The notes beneath the pieces are model-generated. The model saw only the letters and a program-made list of their open reading frames with translations, did no database searches and had not been told where the DNA came from. The position numbers and the translations under genes are program-made. From Nitzschia sp. DOCU1 (taxonomy: Eukaryota > Bacillariophyta > Bacillariophyceae > Bacillariales > Bacillariaceae): DNA of 64,000 nt. Where the stretch lies: NCBI GenBank assembly GCA_951394045.1, contig OX595990.1, forward strand, positions 1,178,001-1,242,000, read 5' to 3'. This document shows, one piece after another, positions 40,474-49,625 of this stretch (within the stretch, counting starts at the first letter, position 1; each line of letters opens with the position of its first letter).

Positions 40474-41724
40474 ATGACGGCTCGAAAGGACAATAGCAAG
40501 AAGGCTTCTTCGTCTCCAAAGGCTCCAGCTGCTGGATGCAGTCGTAGGGGAAGAAAGGATCAAAGTCGAGAAGAACCCTTGACCGAAAACGATCGGCTAG
40601 ATGTCGCATCTATGAGTAGCGATGATTGTCCTTCTAAGGAATACATCACAAAGCCTTGTGGTCTCGATATCTGTTGTGGCCGAGGAAAGGGCATATTCTC
40701 TCATCCTGGAAACAAGATCTTTCAGGATAGTGTGAGGGACAATATGCTTAGATACACAGAATCTCCCAGCAAGAACCTCAAGAGCGAGGTTGTCTCCAGT
40801 ATAGTCAAGGAGCAGTTCCTCAAGGGCATCCGTTTCGTCAAGCGCTGGTACGTTCTAACGCCATCTCTTGCCCACGAAAAGACTGGCCATGCGATCCGCG
40901 ATTCCTTGAGGCAAATGAGGAAGACAGCAGCATCCAAAGCGACCGGCGCTGGCGTCAAAGGAGTCGTGCCTGTTTCTCCTCGGCCTTCTTCTTCTGGTAC
41001 TGCCTCCAAGAGCAAACAAGCCATGAAGAAGAAGACTTCCAACACCAAGAAGACCAAGGCACATCCCAACCCAAAGGCATCCTGGGCTTCACGGAAAGGC
41101 CAACTTCTGGAAGGAAGAAGGATCGGCCATTCAAGAAAACAGGAGGAGAGCCAAGAGGAGGACGAGAGTCCTTTCCCAGACGTTGACACTGTGTCGCTTT
41201 TTTCTTCTTCAGTCCAAGATCATGAGATCGATCTTTTCGACGATTTTGTGATTGATCTCCCACCTGCTGTTGATCTGTCTGACCATTTTGGTGACAACAA
41301 TCACAGTGGCTTGAAACGAATTATCTCTGAAGCTTCGGCTATCTCAGCAGATGCGCCACGACACTTGTTGTCGTCTCAGGAGCAAGATAAGAGTCAGATT
41401 CCGCTCGCACCTTTCGGTAGCTCGGGGCATTCATGTTCGACTGCGGAGAGCAATCTCCCCAACTTTCCGGACGAATATTATTTCGGCAGAAGTGAGGATC
41501 CGCTGGCGCCTAACAAGGTGGACCTATTTACACAGCCCATCTTCCATCCTCTCCGAGCAACAGAGACGTTGATTGGCCAGCACGGCACCGCTCAATTTGA
41601 CGTTTCTGCGTCAGGTGGTTTGTTTAGTGACATTGGTTCCAGCACCACCATGATGCATCGGGACTACCGCACATGGAACGGTGAAAATGCTATCGTTTCC
41701 TTTCTCCCAGAGGATTGGCTATAG
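40474..41724 (+). CDS. DUF6824-domain protein (diatom regulator family)
   Basis: Single exon, 416 aa from the ATG at 40474 (the frame starts 6 bases earlier with GTG). The DUF6824 domain spans about residues 60-150: DICCGRGKGIFSHPGNKIFQ is the signature opening, followed by RDNMLRYTESPSKNLK, a helix SSIVKEQFLKGIRFVKRW, and AIRDSLRQMRK near the end. The family is very abundant in diatoms and is usually regarded as nuclear and possibly DNA-binding; function is not established. A Lys/Ser/Thr-rich basic stretch (MKKKTSNTKKTK) follows, then an acidic C-terminus with DLFDDFVIDLP that may be an activation segment. The gene is bracketed by copies of the R repeat. Confidence 0.82.
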   Translation: MTARKDNSKKASSSPKAPAAGCSRRGRKDQSREEPLTENDRLDVASMSSDDCPSKEYITKPCGLDICCGRGKGIFSHPGNKIFQDSVRDNMLRYTESPSKNLKSEVVSSIVKEQFLKGIRFVKRWYVLTPSLAHEKTGHAIRDSLRQMRKTAASKATGAGVKGVVPVSPRPSSSGTASKSKQAMKKKTSNTKKTKAHPNPKASWASRKGQLLEGRRIGHSRKQEESQEEDESPFPDVDTVSLFSSSVQDHEIDLFDDFVIDLPPAVDLSDHFGDNNHSGLKRIISEASAISADAPRHLLSSQEQDKSQIPLAPFGSSGHSCSTAESNLPNFPDEYYFGRSEDPLAPNKVDLFTQPIFHPLRATETLIGQHGTAQFDVSASGGLFSDIGSSTTMMHRDYRTWNGENAIVSFLPEDWL

Positions 41725-42648
41725 ATAGCTTCGCTATCAATTTTAAAAAGTTTTAGCAGTTCAGCATTCGAATAGGTGGTCTTAACATGCTATAGATAGG
41801 CGAATTGGGTCAATTGCCTCGCCTAGTTTCTGCTAGAAGCGGAGGAACAAAGCCAACATGACCAACGTGGATATGGTGGTGATACACAACAGAAACTTCC
41901 ACGTCTGCTTGAGAATAGCGGTCTCACCAATGTCCAAACCACCACAGCGCATGCAGCGATGATGTTGTTCAAACAGATCCCATTTTTTAGTGGCGCCTGT
42001 GTTGCGAAAGGAAGGAGAGAAGTCTAAAGAGGTTTCAAACAAGCAAAGATCGCAGTTTCGTGATTTGAATGTGACTCATACACTATTCTGACGCAACCAT
42101 GTCGTCTATGGAGAAAAGGTATCTTTTCTCATTTTTCTCCCCGTAGAAAGATATGGTGTGGGAGAAACTCGGACAGTTTGAGAATCTGCGTCGTCTTGGT
42201 TTCCGTCTTGGCGCGCGCATTTCGATTTGGCCCTTCCGGCTTTTGGGCGATGGCCAGCAGATGTGTTAGACTTCTATCAAAAATGGTATTTCAAGACGAT
42301 TTAATTTCAATGAAAAGGGTATCGATCTGAATTTGATTGACTCATAATGGTTTTTAGCAACAAGATTTATGGGTCAATACGGCACATAAAAAGCGGAAGA
42401 TGACAGACGCATATTTTCCTTACTTATTGCAAATTCATGCTCATAAATGACGAACGTCGCTCCACTCTGACGTGGTGGCAAATGAACGGAATCCAATGCT
42501 GCAGCCCATCACATCGGCGAGCAAATTGCAAACTGTCGTGGCCTTTTCCGACCCATCATCATCATGCGGCTTGGAAACCAACAATTCTCATATTTTTGAC
42601 CAAATCCGGAAGACAAGTACTCCATCGACCATCTGCGTATCTACGACC
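41725..42648. other. Intergenic region with repeat R3
   Basis: About 920 bp between the DUF6824 gene and the carrier gene. Directly at the stop is a hairpin GATAGC-TTC-GCTATC (41724-41738). R3 lies at 41999-42067. A minus-strand frame (42042-41833, no ATG at its head) ends in a CxxC-like HHRCMRCGG and a hydrophobic tail; not accepted as a gene. From 42496 the carrier frame is open with an ATG that could extend the N-terminus. Confidence 0.5.
41999..42067. repeat. Repeat unit R3
   Basis: Reads GTGTTGCGAAAGGAAGGAG, then AAGTCTAAAGAGGTTTCAAA, then AAGATCGCAGTTTCGTGATTTG, matching 39995-40062 (upstream of the DUF6824 gene) in the same orientation with few differences. Confidence 0.65.
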
Positions 42649-43918
42649 ATGAATTTGCAAGCAGGACAACCCAAGCCTCTGGCCACTGCCGCGGCTGCCC
42701 CACCTTCGTTGTTGACTCAAGTTGGTATGGCTGGAACCGCTGCTGTCATCACAGTTTCTTTCATTCACCCTATTGATGTTGTGAAGGTAGGTTAAGTGAG
42801 CCCGCATTCTCACTTTTCACTTGTGTATATCGACCGTTGATTGCATCACAATCGAAGGCGATGGAAGCGAATAGATCGGATCTGCGAGTATCGTCAGCGA
42901 AATGATACATGCGTGTGGATAGCAAGTCCTTCTGGGCTCGAGTTCCTCGTCGGTACCTGTTGGGGTCTTGCATTTTTTCCGTAGGTCCATCAGCAATGTA
43001 CTGGTTGACCTCCAAAGACGGTTTTGAAGCGTATAGTTGTCCTCGCATTCATTCTCTGACCCTCTGTTTCGTTGTTGTTTCAGACACGAATCCAAGTTTC
43101 GACGGAATATGGTAAACTCGGAATGGGGGGAACCGTGTCTAAGATTGCGGGCGAGGAAGGCGTCGTGGCTCTCTGGAAGGGAGTCAATGCTGCCTGGTTG
43201 CGAGAAGCCTCGTACACTTCCCTACGTCTGGGTTTGTACGAGCCCACCAAGGTCATCTTTGGAGCAAACGAAAAGGGTGCCCCTTTCTACAAAAAGTTTC
43301 TTGCAGGTAGTGCTGCAGGTGCTATCGGCTCGGTGGCCGGGGTAAGTCCATGTATCAGGAAAAACTATGCATTTTACGACATTTCGTCTCACCTGCACTC
43401 CGATTATTCAGAACCCATTTGATGTGTTGAAGACGAAAATGATGACCGACGCTGGAAAGGAAACTCCGTCCATGGTTGCGACAGCAAAGGACCTGATGGC
43501 CAAGCAAGGTATCTCTGGTTTCTACCGTGGTATCGATTCCAACATTCTTCGAGCTATGGTTTTGAACGGAACAAAGATGGCGTGCTATGATCAATCGAAG
43601 GGCTATGTCGTTGAACTTACTGGATGGTCCAAGAACTCCTTGTTGACACAATTTTTCTCAGCTGTCGCTGCTGGATTTTTCATGACCTGCACTGTGTCAC
43701 CCTTCGACATGGTCCGTACGCGGTTGATGAATCAACCTTCCGATGCCAAGATTTACAGCAATGCGCTTGACTGTGCGGTGAAGATTGCTACCCAAGAAGG
43801 ACCACTTACATTCTGGCGTGGATTCATGCCCATCTGGTCGAGATTCGCCCCGACCACTACTGTGCAACTGGTTATTTTCGAGCAATTGCGAACGCTCATG
43901 GGAATGAAGTCTCTCTAA
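42649..43918 (+). CDS. Mitochondrial carrier family protein (oxoglutarate/dicarboxylate/UCP-like)
   Basis: Inner-membrane solute exchanger. Exons are 42649-42786, 43084-43341 and 43412-43918, all phase 0; 300 aa, the normal carrier length. Three carrier repeats are visible with the signatures HPIDVVKTRIQ (split by intron 1 after the Lys), NPFDVLKTKMM (start of exon 3) and SPFDMVRTRLM. Each is followed by a GE-, QG- or EGP-containing loop and a Trp/Phe-x-Gly (ALWKGV, GFYRGI, TFWRGF). The order and the end TVQLVIFEQLR resemble the oxoglutarate/dicarboxylate/uncoupling-protein branch. Substrate cannot be fixed by eye. The ATG at 42649 gives the usual short N-terminus; an ATG at 42496 in the same frame would add 51 residues. 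Confidence 0.87.
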
Positions 43919-44347
43919 GTTGGAAAAGTTCCGTGTGAAGTTGACGATCGGCTCTGATACAAGTCGAGACCTGTAGAGTTGGTCTGATGGAACAGTGTCG
44001 GATTTCTGGCGGTTTCGAGGGAAAGATGTTATTCTTCTTCTCCGTCATAATGGACCGTTTCGAAGACGGGTTAGTTGCCTGCAAAATGTAAATTAGGTAC
44101 GATTTGACTGAAGACGACGAAAACGAGGCTCACGGAGAAGCGAGTAATGACATTTTGCGTTTAGCTTATTTTGTAGCCTTGGGGATGCCTTCGCGAGGAG
44201 CCGGATCTGGACTACGAGTGCATTCCAATGGCACGTAGCGTTTGATATGGATAGAGTCATGCACTACTAAGACTTCAATTGGTGGTGAAGAGAATTCCAG
44301 TTTCGGGTCATTCCTAGTATTTTTAATCCCATTCCCCATTTCTTTGC
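43919..44347. other. Intergenic region between convergent genes
   Basis: About 430 bp of 3' flanks of the carrier gene (+) and the acidic protein gene (-). Nothing recognised. Confidence 0.5.
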
Positions 44348-46354
44348 TTAATTTAGCTGCACACTTCGTCGCTTGGCTGCGAGGACACCTGGACTTGCCC
44401 AGCCCGAAGAGGATGGTCGGGGTTTGGTGACCGATGCTTTCGGGCTACTCGGCGGGGTCTTATCGAATGTTTGCTCCGATGTGCGTCGCGCCGCTGCCAA
44501 GTCGCCCGGCTTGGACCATCCATCCGAGGCCGTTTTGGTATCTCTCAGGGGCCCGGGAGACTTGCTCCTACCAGCAGCACTCACTCTCTTGGCTTGCCCA
44601 TCCCTAGTAGTGGCCATCGCGGACAGAGGCGTACTTTTGGTTCGAGATGGTACGGACTTCGACACACTTGAACGGCCTGAATTCTCTTGGCCACTGCTGC
44701 TGAGGGTACGACTGGGGGCATTCCTCGTTGGGCCCGACGACTTACTGCCCCCCGCATCGCCATCCTCCCCAAGCGACGGCCGGGGTCTCCGGGACGGCGC
44801 CTCCTTCGATTCATCGCTTTGGTCGGAATGGTTACTTTTGCTCAGACGGCCCGGGGACTTGCCCCTAGCCATGCTGGACCGAGTGCTAGGGGTCGCGTCC
44901 GATGCCCTAGACGTTCGTGCTGATTTTGTGGCCTTTTTTTCTTCGTTGCCATCGTTTAGTACGCCGTCGTACTCGTCGTCGCCAACAGGCTCGAGCGACT
45001 TGATCTTCGAAGCCCCCTCGGACAACAAGGCAGCAGGAGCAGACGTCCGCAAATTATTTTTCGGAAGACTTTTGGTGCGGGCCGGGGCCTGCTTGCGAGC
45101 CCGAAGAGCCCCAGGGCTCTTTTCGTCAATGTCAGCGAGAGTGCTACGTGTGAGATCGCCACTCTTGGCCCGATTAAGATTTCTGGAAGGTCCGTCCAGA
45201 GGCGGCTGAATATTCTTGAGTCCGTCAGCTTTGGGGCTACGAGTGCGCTTTGGTCCTGTCTTTGGTGTACTGGGTGCGGCTCCTTTCATGGCCTTTTTCA
45301 TGTCCCAAATCAATTGCTCCTTTTCAGCGTCGTCCTCGATCTCCCCTTGCATCGTCTCGTTGCCTGCGTCGTCCTTGCTTACGATAAAGTTATCTTTTAC
45401 ACAAACGCTGCGGGGAATTTTCCCGATAGTCCCCGTCTTCATATCAAAGTAGATGATGAAATCATTATCCTCATCTTCCCCATCCCCTTCAGGATCTTCC
45501 TCTTCGTCATCACTTGATTCGACTTCCTCCTTTCCGGGTTGAGTGCCACTGAATGGATCGAAATATCCGCCTGTGTAGGCGGAACGACGCGTATAGTTCA
45601 CGTTCGGGTCAAGTACTCGTGGCGGTTTCTCCTTCTTCTCTTTTTTAGGAGAAGGCGGCGGTGGCGGCGGAAGGAGCGGCTTTTCTGGCTTGGTCTTGCT
45701 GCGGGGCTTGATTTGGTAAATTTCCATTAATCTTTCCATTAGCCCAAATAATCCCAGATCGGCCATTACGTCGCAGAAAGTCTGGATTTGTCTGAGATAG
45801 AACTGGATGATGGAAAGTTTGTTACTTTGAAGCACATCATTCAGGACCTTGCCCTGCAAATGCTGGATGATATCCTTGGTCGTTTTCAAGTGCTCATAGA
45901 CATGAAATCCATCTTCAATCATGACCGCCCCGAGCTCAAATTTGTCATACCCCATGGCAGTCTCCTCGGCTCCCGTCGTCGGCATGAAACGTGCAATTTC
46001 CTTTTCAGTTTCTGCCATCTGGTCTGTCATGTTGGTTAGATGCCTCATTCCCTGAACAGACTGGGTTTCAGCAGTGATCTTATCCTCGTCAACAAACTTT
46101 TTGACCGTAATGACCGTCGAAGCCAATCGCTCTAAGCTACGTAGCAAGCGCGCGTTGGACATTTCGGCATTTTCGACCCCAGCAGGATCAAGAAACTTTT
46201 TGTATTGCTCCATGAACGAATCCTTCCATCCTTTGAAAGCTTCTTCTGAGTTGATCCCCTTTGTCTCTGCCATAAGTTGCGTCAACTTCTCGTCGGAAAC
46301 GATTGGATTCTTACTTGTTGTGACCTTCGGCTTTCGCGTCGGAATGGCCGACAT
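44348..46354 (-). CDS. Uncharacterised protein, helical N-half and Ser/Lys-rich tail
   Basis: I do not recognise the family. Single exon, 668 aa, ATG at 46354. Residues about 1-215 are predicted helical (SDEKLTQLMAETKGINSEEAF..., LLRSLERLASTVITVKKFVDE, NVLQSNKLSIIQFYLRQIQ-like), perhaps a helical bundle with coiled-coil character. A Pro-rich segment LLPPPPPPSPKK follows, then an acidic stretch (SSDDEEEDPEGDGEDEDND) around a short folded-looking piece FIIYFDMKTGTIGKIPRSV. The C-terminal 300 residues are disordered, with repeated R/K-S-P and SRSKSPG-type motifs; likely phosphorylation sites. A cytoskeletal or nuclear scaffold is possible, but nothing shows it. Codon use looks like that of its neighbours. 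Confidence 0.7.
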   Translation of the reverse strand: MSAIPTRKPKVTTSKNPIVSDEKLTQLMAETKGINSEEAFKGWKDSFMEQYKKFLDPAGVENAEMSNARLLRSLERLASTVITVKKFVDEDKITAETQSVQGMRHLTNMTDQMAETEKEIARFMPTTGAEETAMGYDKFELGAVMIEDGFHVYEHLKTTKDIIQHLQGKVLNDVLQSNKLSIIQFYLRQIQTFCDVMADLGLFGLMERLMEIYQIKPRSKTKPEKPLLPPPPPPSPKKEKKEKPPRVLDPNVNYTRRSAYTGGYFDPFSGTQPGKEEVESSDDEEEDPEGDGEDEDNDFIIYFDMKTGTIGKIPRSVCVKDNFIVSKDDAGNETMQGEIEDDAEKEQLIWDMKKAMKGAAPSTPKTGPKRTRSPKADGLKNIQPPLDGPSRNLNRAKSGDLTRSTLADIDEKSPGALRARKQAPARTKSLPKNNLRTSAPAALLSEGASKIKSLEPVGDDEYDGVLNDGNEEKKATKSARTSRASDATPSTRSSMARGKSPGRLSKSNHSDQSDESKEAPSRRPRPSLGEDGDAGGSKSSGPTRNAPSRTLSSSGQENSGRSSVSKSVPSRTKSTPLSAMATTRDGQAKRVSAAGRSKSPGPLRDTKTASDGWSKPGDLAAARRTSEQTFDKTPPSSPKASVTKPRPSSSGWASPGVLAAKRRSVQLN

Positions 46355-47188
46355 GGTTCTTTATCTTGCTTGGTCTGCTTGGTGCAGTAAGAATGCAGAA
46401 TAAGAAGATGTTGACACCTTGTGATACGAGTTATGAACAAACCTTCGACCTAACAAGCAAAGTCGTCTGTCATCCAAATAAAATGATCGATGGATCTTGA
46501 TCGTGGCATGCATTACATGCCATGAGTGGTGAGGTCGCCTCGGCAAAGAACAGGATGGCTTCTCCACGATACTTGAACCCACGAAAGTTCACTACTACGC
46601 CAGCGTAGCATGCTACCTGGTATATACGTGCTGAGAAAGCAGAACGCAGGCAGGCCTTGCTCTCCCAGGGCAATTGTTCAATGACGTTTGGGATTTATTA
46701 ACCATGACTTTCGATAGAATTGACATAGCCTTTGCATCGGGCCTGATGACTCTGCGAAAAACTTGAAGAATTTATTTAATGGTGGTACGAACTTTGGTCG
46801 TATTGCGATTCTCAGAGCCGTTAACGCTCGGACGAAGGTCACTTGCTAGCGAAGGCCAGACTGGTCTCATCCTGGGACTTCCACATGGCTTCACTCGGCG
46901 CGCTCGCACCTCCGTCGCCGCGCGGGCAAGATTCACACCATCACGCCTTCCCCGCGAATTTCCAAAACTCTCATTCTTTGGAGGGAACTTCGCGCAAAAG
47001 ATCCACAATTTCTGTGCGATACCGTGGGGAGTTGAACCACCAAAACGCCGACCTCCGACGACCATATTACCCGAGCTTCGGTCGGCATTAGAACAACAAA
47101 AAAACATATCCAGTGACACCAGTTCGTGTCACGTTGGATTTGCATCGAACGGTTGTTAGTTTGTCCCACTTCATTCCAACAAGTAATC
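46355..47188. other. Divergent promoter region
   Basis: About 830 bp between the unknown protein (-) and the MFS transporter (+). On the minus strand around 47015-47035 there is GGTTCAACTCC, a perfect B-box match, but flanking arms do not fold as a tRNA. The frame of 126 codons from 46780 has no recognised feature. Confidence 0.5.
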
Positions 47189-48706
47189 ATGACGGAGACC
47201 AAAGGAGCTAGTTGCCCCGAATCCTTCACCAAGCGGGTGCTGCTGGTATGCTTTGCAATGGTCCAAATAACCTTGGGAGCCGGATTGATCGTCGGGTGGC
47301 CTGGGATCGCTGGGACCATGTTGGTGAACCCCCTGGCGACGGGTGGAGCCGGGTTGACCTTGGACCAAACTACGCAACTGTACTCCCTGGCCGCAGCTGT
47401 AAACTACGTCGCACCCCTTTTCCTCGGAGTCGTCTTGGATACCTTTGGACCACGAGCATGTTCTTTTCTCTCAAACGCAGTTGTAGCTGTGGGATTGCTC
47501 ATTTTTTCTATGGCATCGACATACACAACCTTTGCGATTGGCATTTGCTTCGTCGCCTTTGGTGGACCGTCAGTGCAGCAAAGTCTTCTCAGCATTGGCA
47601 ACATATTTGGAGAACGCCGATACTTCGTCATGGGAATGGTCGCCGAATCCATCACATTATCCTTCGCCGTCTTTCCCTTCCTGGGTATTGCATGGGAACA
47701 TATTCCTGCTGAATATGGATTCCGTGCCTTGTTTGCTGGCCTTGCAGTAGCCATTGTATGCTCGTCGATTGGATCATTGCTACTGTGGCCAGATGCGCCG
47801 TACGAGGTGTACTTCGAGAACTCGCCCAAGGCGGATGATGATGAAAAAAAGTTGTTGGTAGCAGATGAAGTGACAAAACCGGATGCCGCTGTCGATGATT
47901 TGAAGACGAAATCTTTCGTAGAGCAACTGACAAGTGGAGTTTACGTTCGATTGTGTATCTTCTTTATTGTCACCAGCTGGTGGGCCAACTTTTACATTGC
48001 GACTGTTACTACCGAGGTACGTCTGCCATTGTGCATTTTGCTCGGAGGGCTTCGGGCAAATTCGATCTCACATATCCGTTCTACTTTGCAGTTGGGTGAC
48101 GAACAAATCTTTGACGCTGAATCTCAGCATTCCTTGACACGATGGCTCAGCTTTTTGGATGCGGGGGCCATTGTCGCTGCTCCACTCAGCGGCTACCTTC
48201 TGGAATCAGTTGGATTCGCCCCCACAGCCGTAATTACTGTTTCATTGGGCATCATCCAACAATTTTGCTTGCTCTATGCTGGTTCCAATTCTTACGTCAT
48301 GATTTTCAGTTTTGCGACCTACGCTGTCTATCGTGCCTTCCTCTTCCCCTATTTCTTTGCATCGCTTTCTCGGAAGATGGGATTTCGCTTTTTTGGTTTC
48401 CTTTCAGGAATCGCCTTTTGCGTGTCTGGGTTCACGCAGTTTGGGGTCGCACCGGTTGCGCTGCTTGTAGGTGGAGAATGTCATGAATATGAAATTGGGG
48501 CACCCGAGTCGGCCAATTGCGAAGTGGGCAGTTGGGTGGCCATTCATTGGATCCAGATAATGATTTTGGGACTCTTGCTCCTTGTCCCATTTATCGATGT
48601 ACAAGCAGAGAAGCAAGCAAACAAGAAAGCCCTGAGCTTGGCCGAAACGGCATCCATGTCCGCGCATTCAGCCGATTACGGTGCCATTGAGGAAGGCAAA
48701 AAGTAA
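47189..48706 (+). CDS. MFS transporter (SLC43/FMP42-like)
   Basis: Multi-pass transporter of the major facilitator superfamily. Exons are 47189-48016 and 48092-48706; the 75-bp intron has good GTACGT...TTTGCAG borders, is a multiple of three and has no stop, so the unspliced frame is also open. Spliced, 480 aa. The ATG at 47189 is the first in frame (GTG lies upstream). About 12 hydrophobic helices are present: VLLVCFAMVQITLGAGLIVGWP at the start, then VDTF-like LDTFGPRACSFLSN after helix 2 (the A-loop position), and a hydrophilic central loop of about 60 residues with KADDDEKK. The long first lumenal segment and 'GWP' motif recall the SLC43/FMP42 branch (amino-acid transport). Substrate uncertain. 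Confidence 0.8.
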   Translation: MTETKGASCPESFTKRVLLVCFAMVQITLGAGLIVGWPGIAGTMLVNPLATGGAGLTLDQTTQLYSLAAAVNYVAPLFLGVVLDTFGPRACSFLSNAVVAVGLLIFSMASTYTTFAIGICFVAFGGPSVQQSLLSIGNIFGERRYFVMGMVAESITLSFAVFPFLGIAWEHIPAEYGFRALFAGLAVAIVCSSIGSLLLWPDAPYEVYFENSPKADDDEKKLLVADEVTKPDAAVDDLKTKSFVEQLTSGVYVRLCIFFIVTSWWANFYIATVTTEVRLPLCILLGGLRANSISHIRSTLQLGDEQIFDAESQHSLTRWLSFLDAGAIVAAPLSGYLLESVGFAPTAVITVSLGIIQQFCLLYAGSNSYVMIFSFATYAVYRAFLFPYFFASLSRKMGFRFFGFLSGIAFCVSGFTQFGVAPVALLVGGECHEYEIGAPESANCEVGSWVAIHWIQIMILGLLLLVPFIDVQAEKQANKKALSLAETASMSAHSADYGAIEEGKK

Positions 48707-49219
48707 ACAATTTTCCACAACCAGTTAAGAAGGCTTAGTGATAAAGTACATAATACCCATTCATTATCCACGGAACCCTTCACGAGCAAAATATTGGAAA
48801 CCACAATTTTAGCATTTCTAGCAAGCCTAGTACTTTATATTCCGCCAGTGGTGGATTATCAGTTGTCTCTCCGGTAGTTAGCTCCATCTTTCGGCCCTTT
48901 CAGGGACCCTCTCTCTACCGTAACTATTGACCTACCTGGTGCTATCTCTAGTAGTAGTAGGTGGGGTAGTAGTACTTTCATATATCTCGTCGCCACGAAA
49001 TCATTCAATCGAAGTATTCAAATCTCGGCGGCCGGCGGCGGCGCGCATCGACCATCTCCTTTTTGCCTTTCTCTTTCTCACCATGGCATCTTCGCTGATG
49101 CTGCGTCCCCCGTCGTCCAAGAATACGGTAGTGATAGCAAACGCACGTGATAGAAAGAGGTCTTCTTCACCCCCTTGCATCATACACGTCTTTCATTTTG
49201 CTGAGAAGTTTCAAAGAAA
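48707..49219. other. Intergenic region upstream of SDHAF3
   Basis: About 510 bp between two + genes. TAG/AGT-rich stretches lie near 48950-48975. An ATG at 49083 opens a short frame that ends past the SDHAF3 start in another frame; treated as 5' UTR. No other feature. Confidence 0.5.
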
Positions 49220-49591
49220 ATGGCGGGCAAACGGAGTTCGGCGGCTGCGCTGTCGCTTTATCGAGGAATCCTTAGGGCACACAGGAGAATGCCGACAGAA
49301 ATGAGGCAATTGGGTGATGCCTATGTTAGATCCGAATTCAAACTACACAAACCAGTGACAAATGAGGCGCAACTTGGAGCTTTCTTTTCGGCATGGGAGG
49401 AGTATCTTGACCAAATGATGAAGACAGCTCGTAGAAAAGACTCCGTCTCTATGGGTGCTCTGGACTCGAAAGAAGGAGTAGAAGACGCTGGATTCGGTCA
49501 GAATCTCCCTTTAGATGTTGAGCTCTCGGCCGAGCAAAAGGCGCAACTAGAGAAACTCAGGGAGGAGGCAACTCGGGCAAAATCTCCTTAG
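49220..49591 (+). CDS. SDHAF3: Succinate dehydrogenase assembly factor 3 (LYR protein)
   Basis: Helps maturation of the iron-sulfur subunit of mitochondrial complex II. Single exon, 123 aa; typical family length. The LYR motif is at residues 13-15 (SLYRGILRAHRRMP), followed by MRQLGDAYVRSEFKLHK, the other signature of the ACN9/Sdh7/SDHAF3 family, and WEEYLDQM. The Lys/Gln/Glu-rich C-terminus (LSAEQKAQLEKLREE) is also usual. The start at 49220 leaves the LYR close to the N-terminus, as expected. It converges with the BRCT gene by 34 bp. Confidence 0.88.
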   Translation: MAGKRSSAAALSLYRGILRAHRRMPTEMRQLGDAYVRSEFKLHKPVTNEAQLGAFFSAWEEYLDQMMKTARRKDSVSMGALDSKEGVEDAGFGQNLPLDVELSAEQKAQLEKLREEATRAKSP

Positions 49592-49625
49592 CTATTGCAC
49601 TCAACAATCGAAACATCGTCTACTC

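Noticed and set aside
44373..45209. 278-codon + frame opposite the Ser/Lys-rich protein
   Set aside because: Antisense shadow of a repetitive coding sequence; no start context or domain.
46990..47090. tRNA-like sequence on the minus strand (perfect B-box GGTTCAACTCC, GCCGACC/GGTCGGC hairpin)
   Set aside because: D-arm, T-arm and acceptor strands do not pair as a cloverleaf, so it is not called a tRNA.
46780..47159. 126-codon + frame before the MFS gene
   Set aside because: No domain, unusual composition, and it overlaps the likely MFS promoter.
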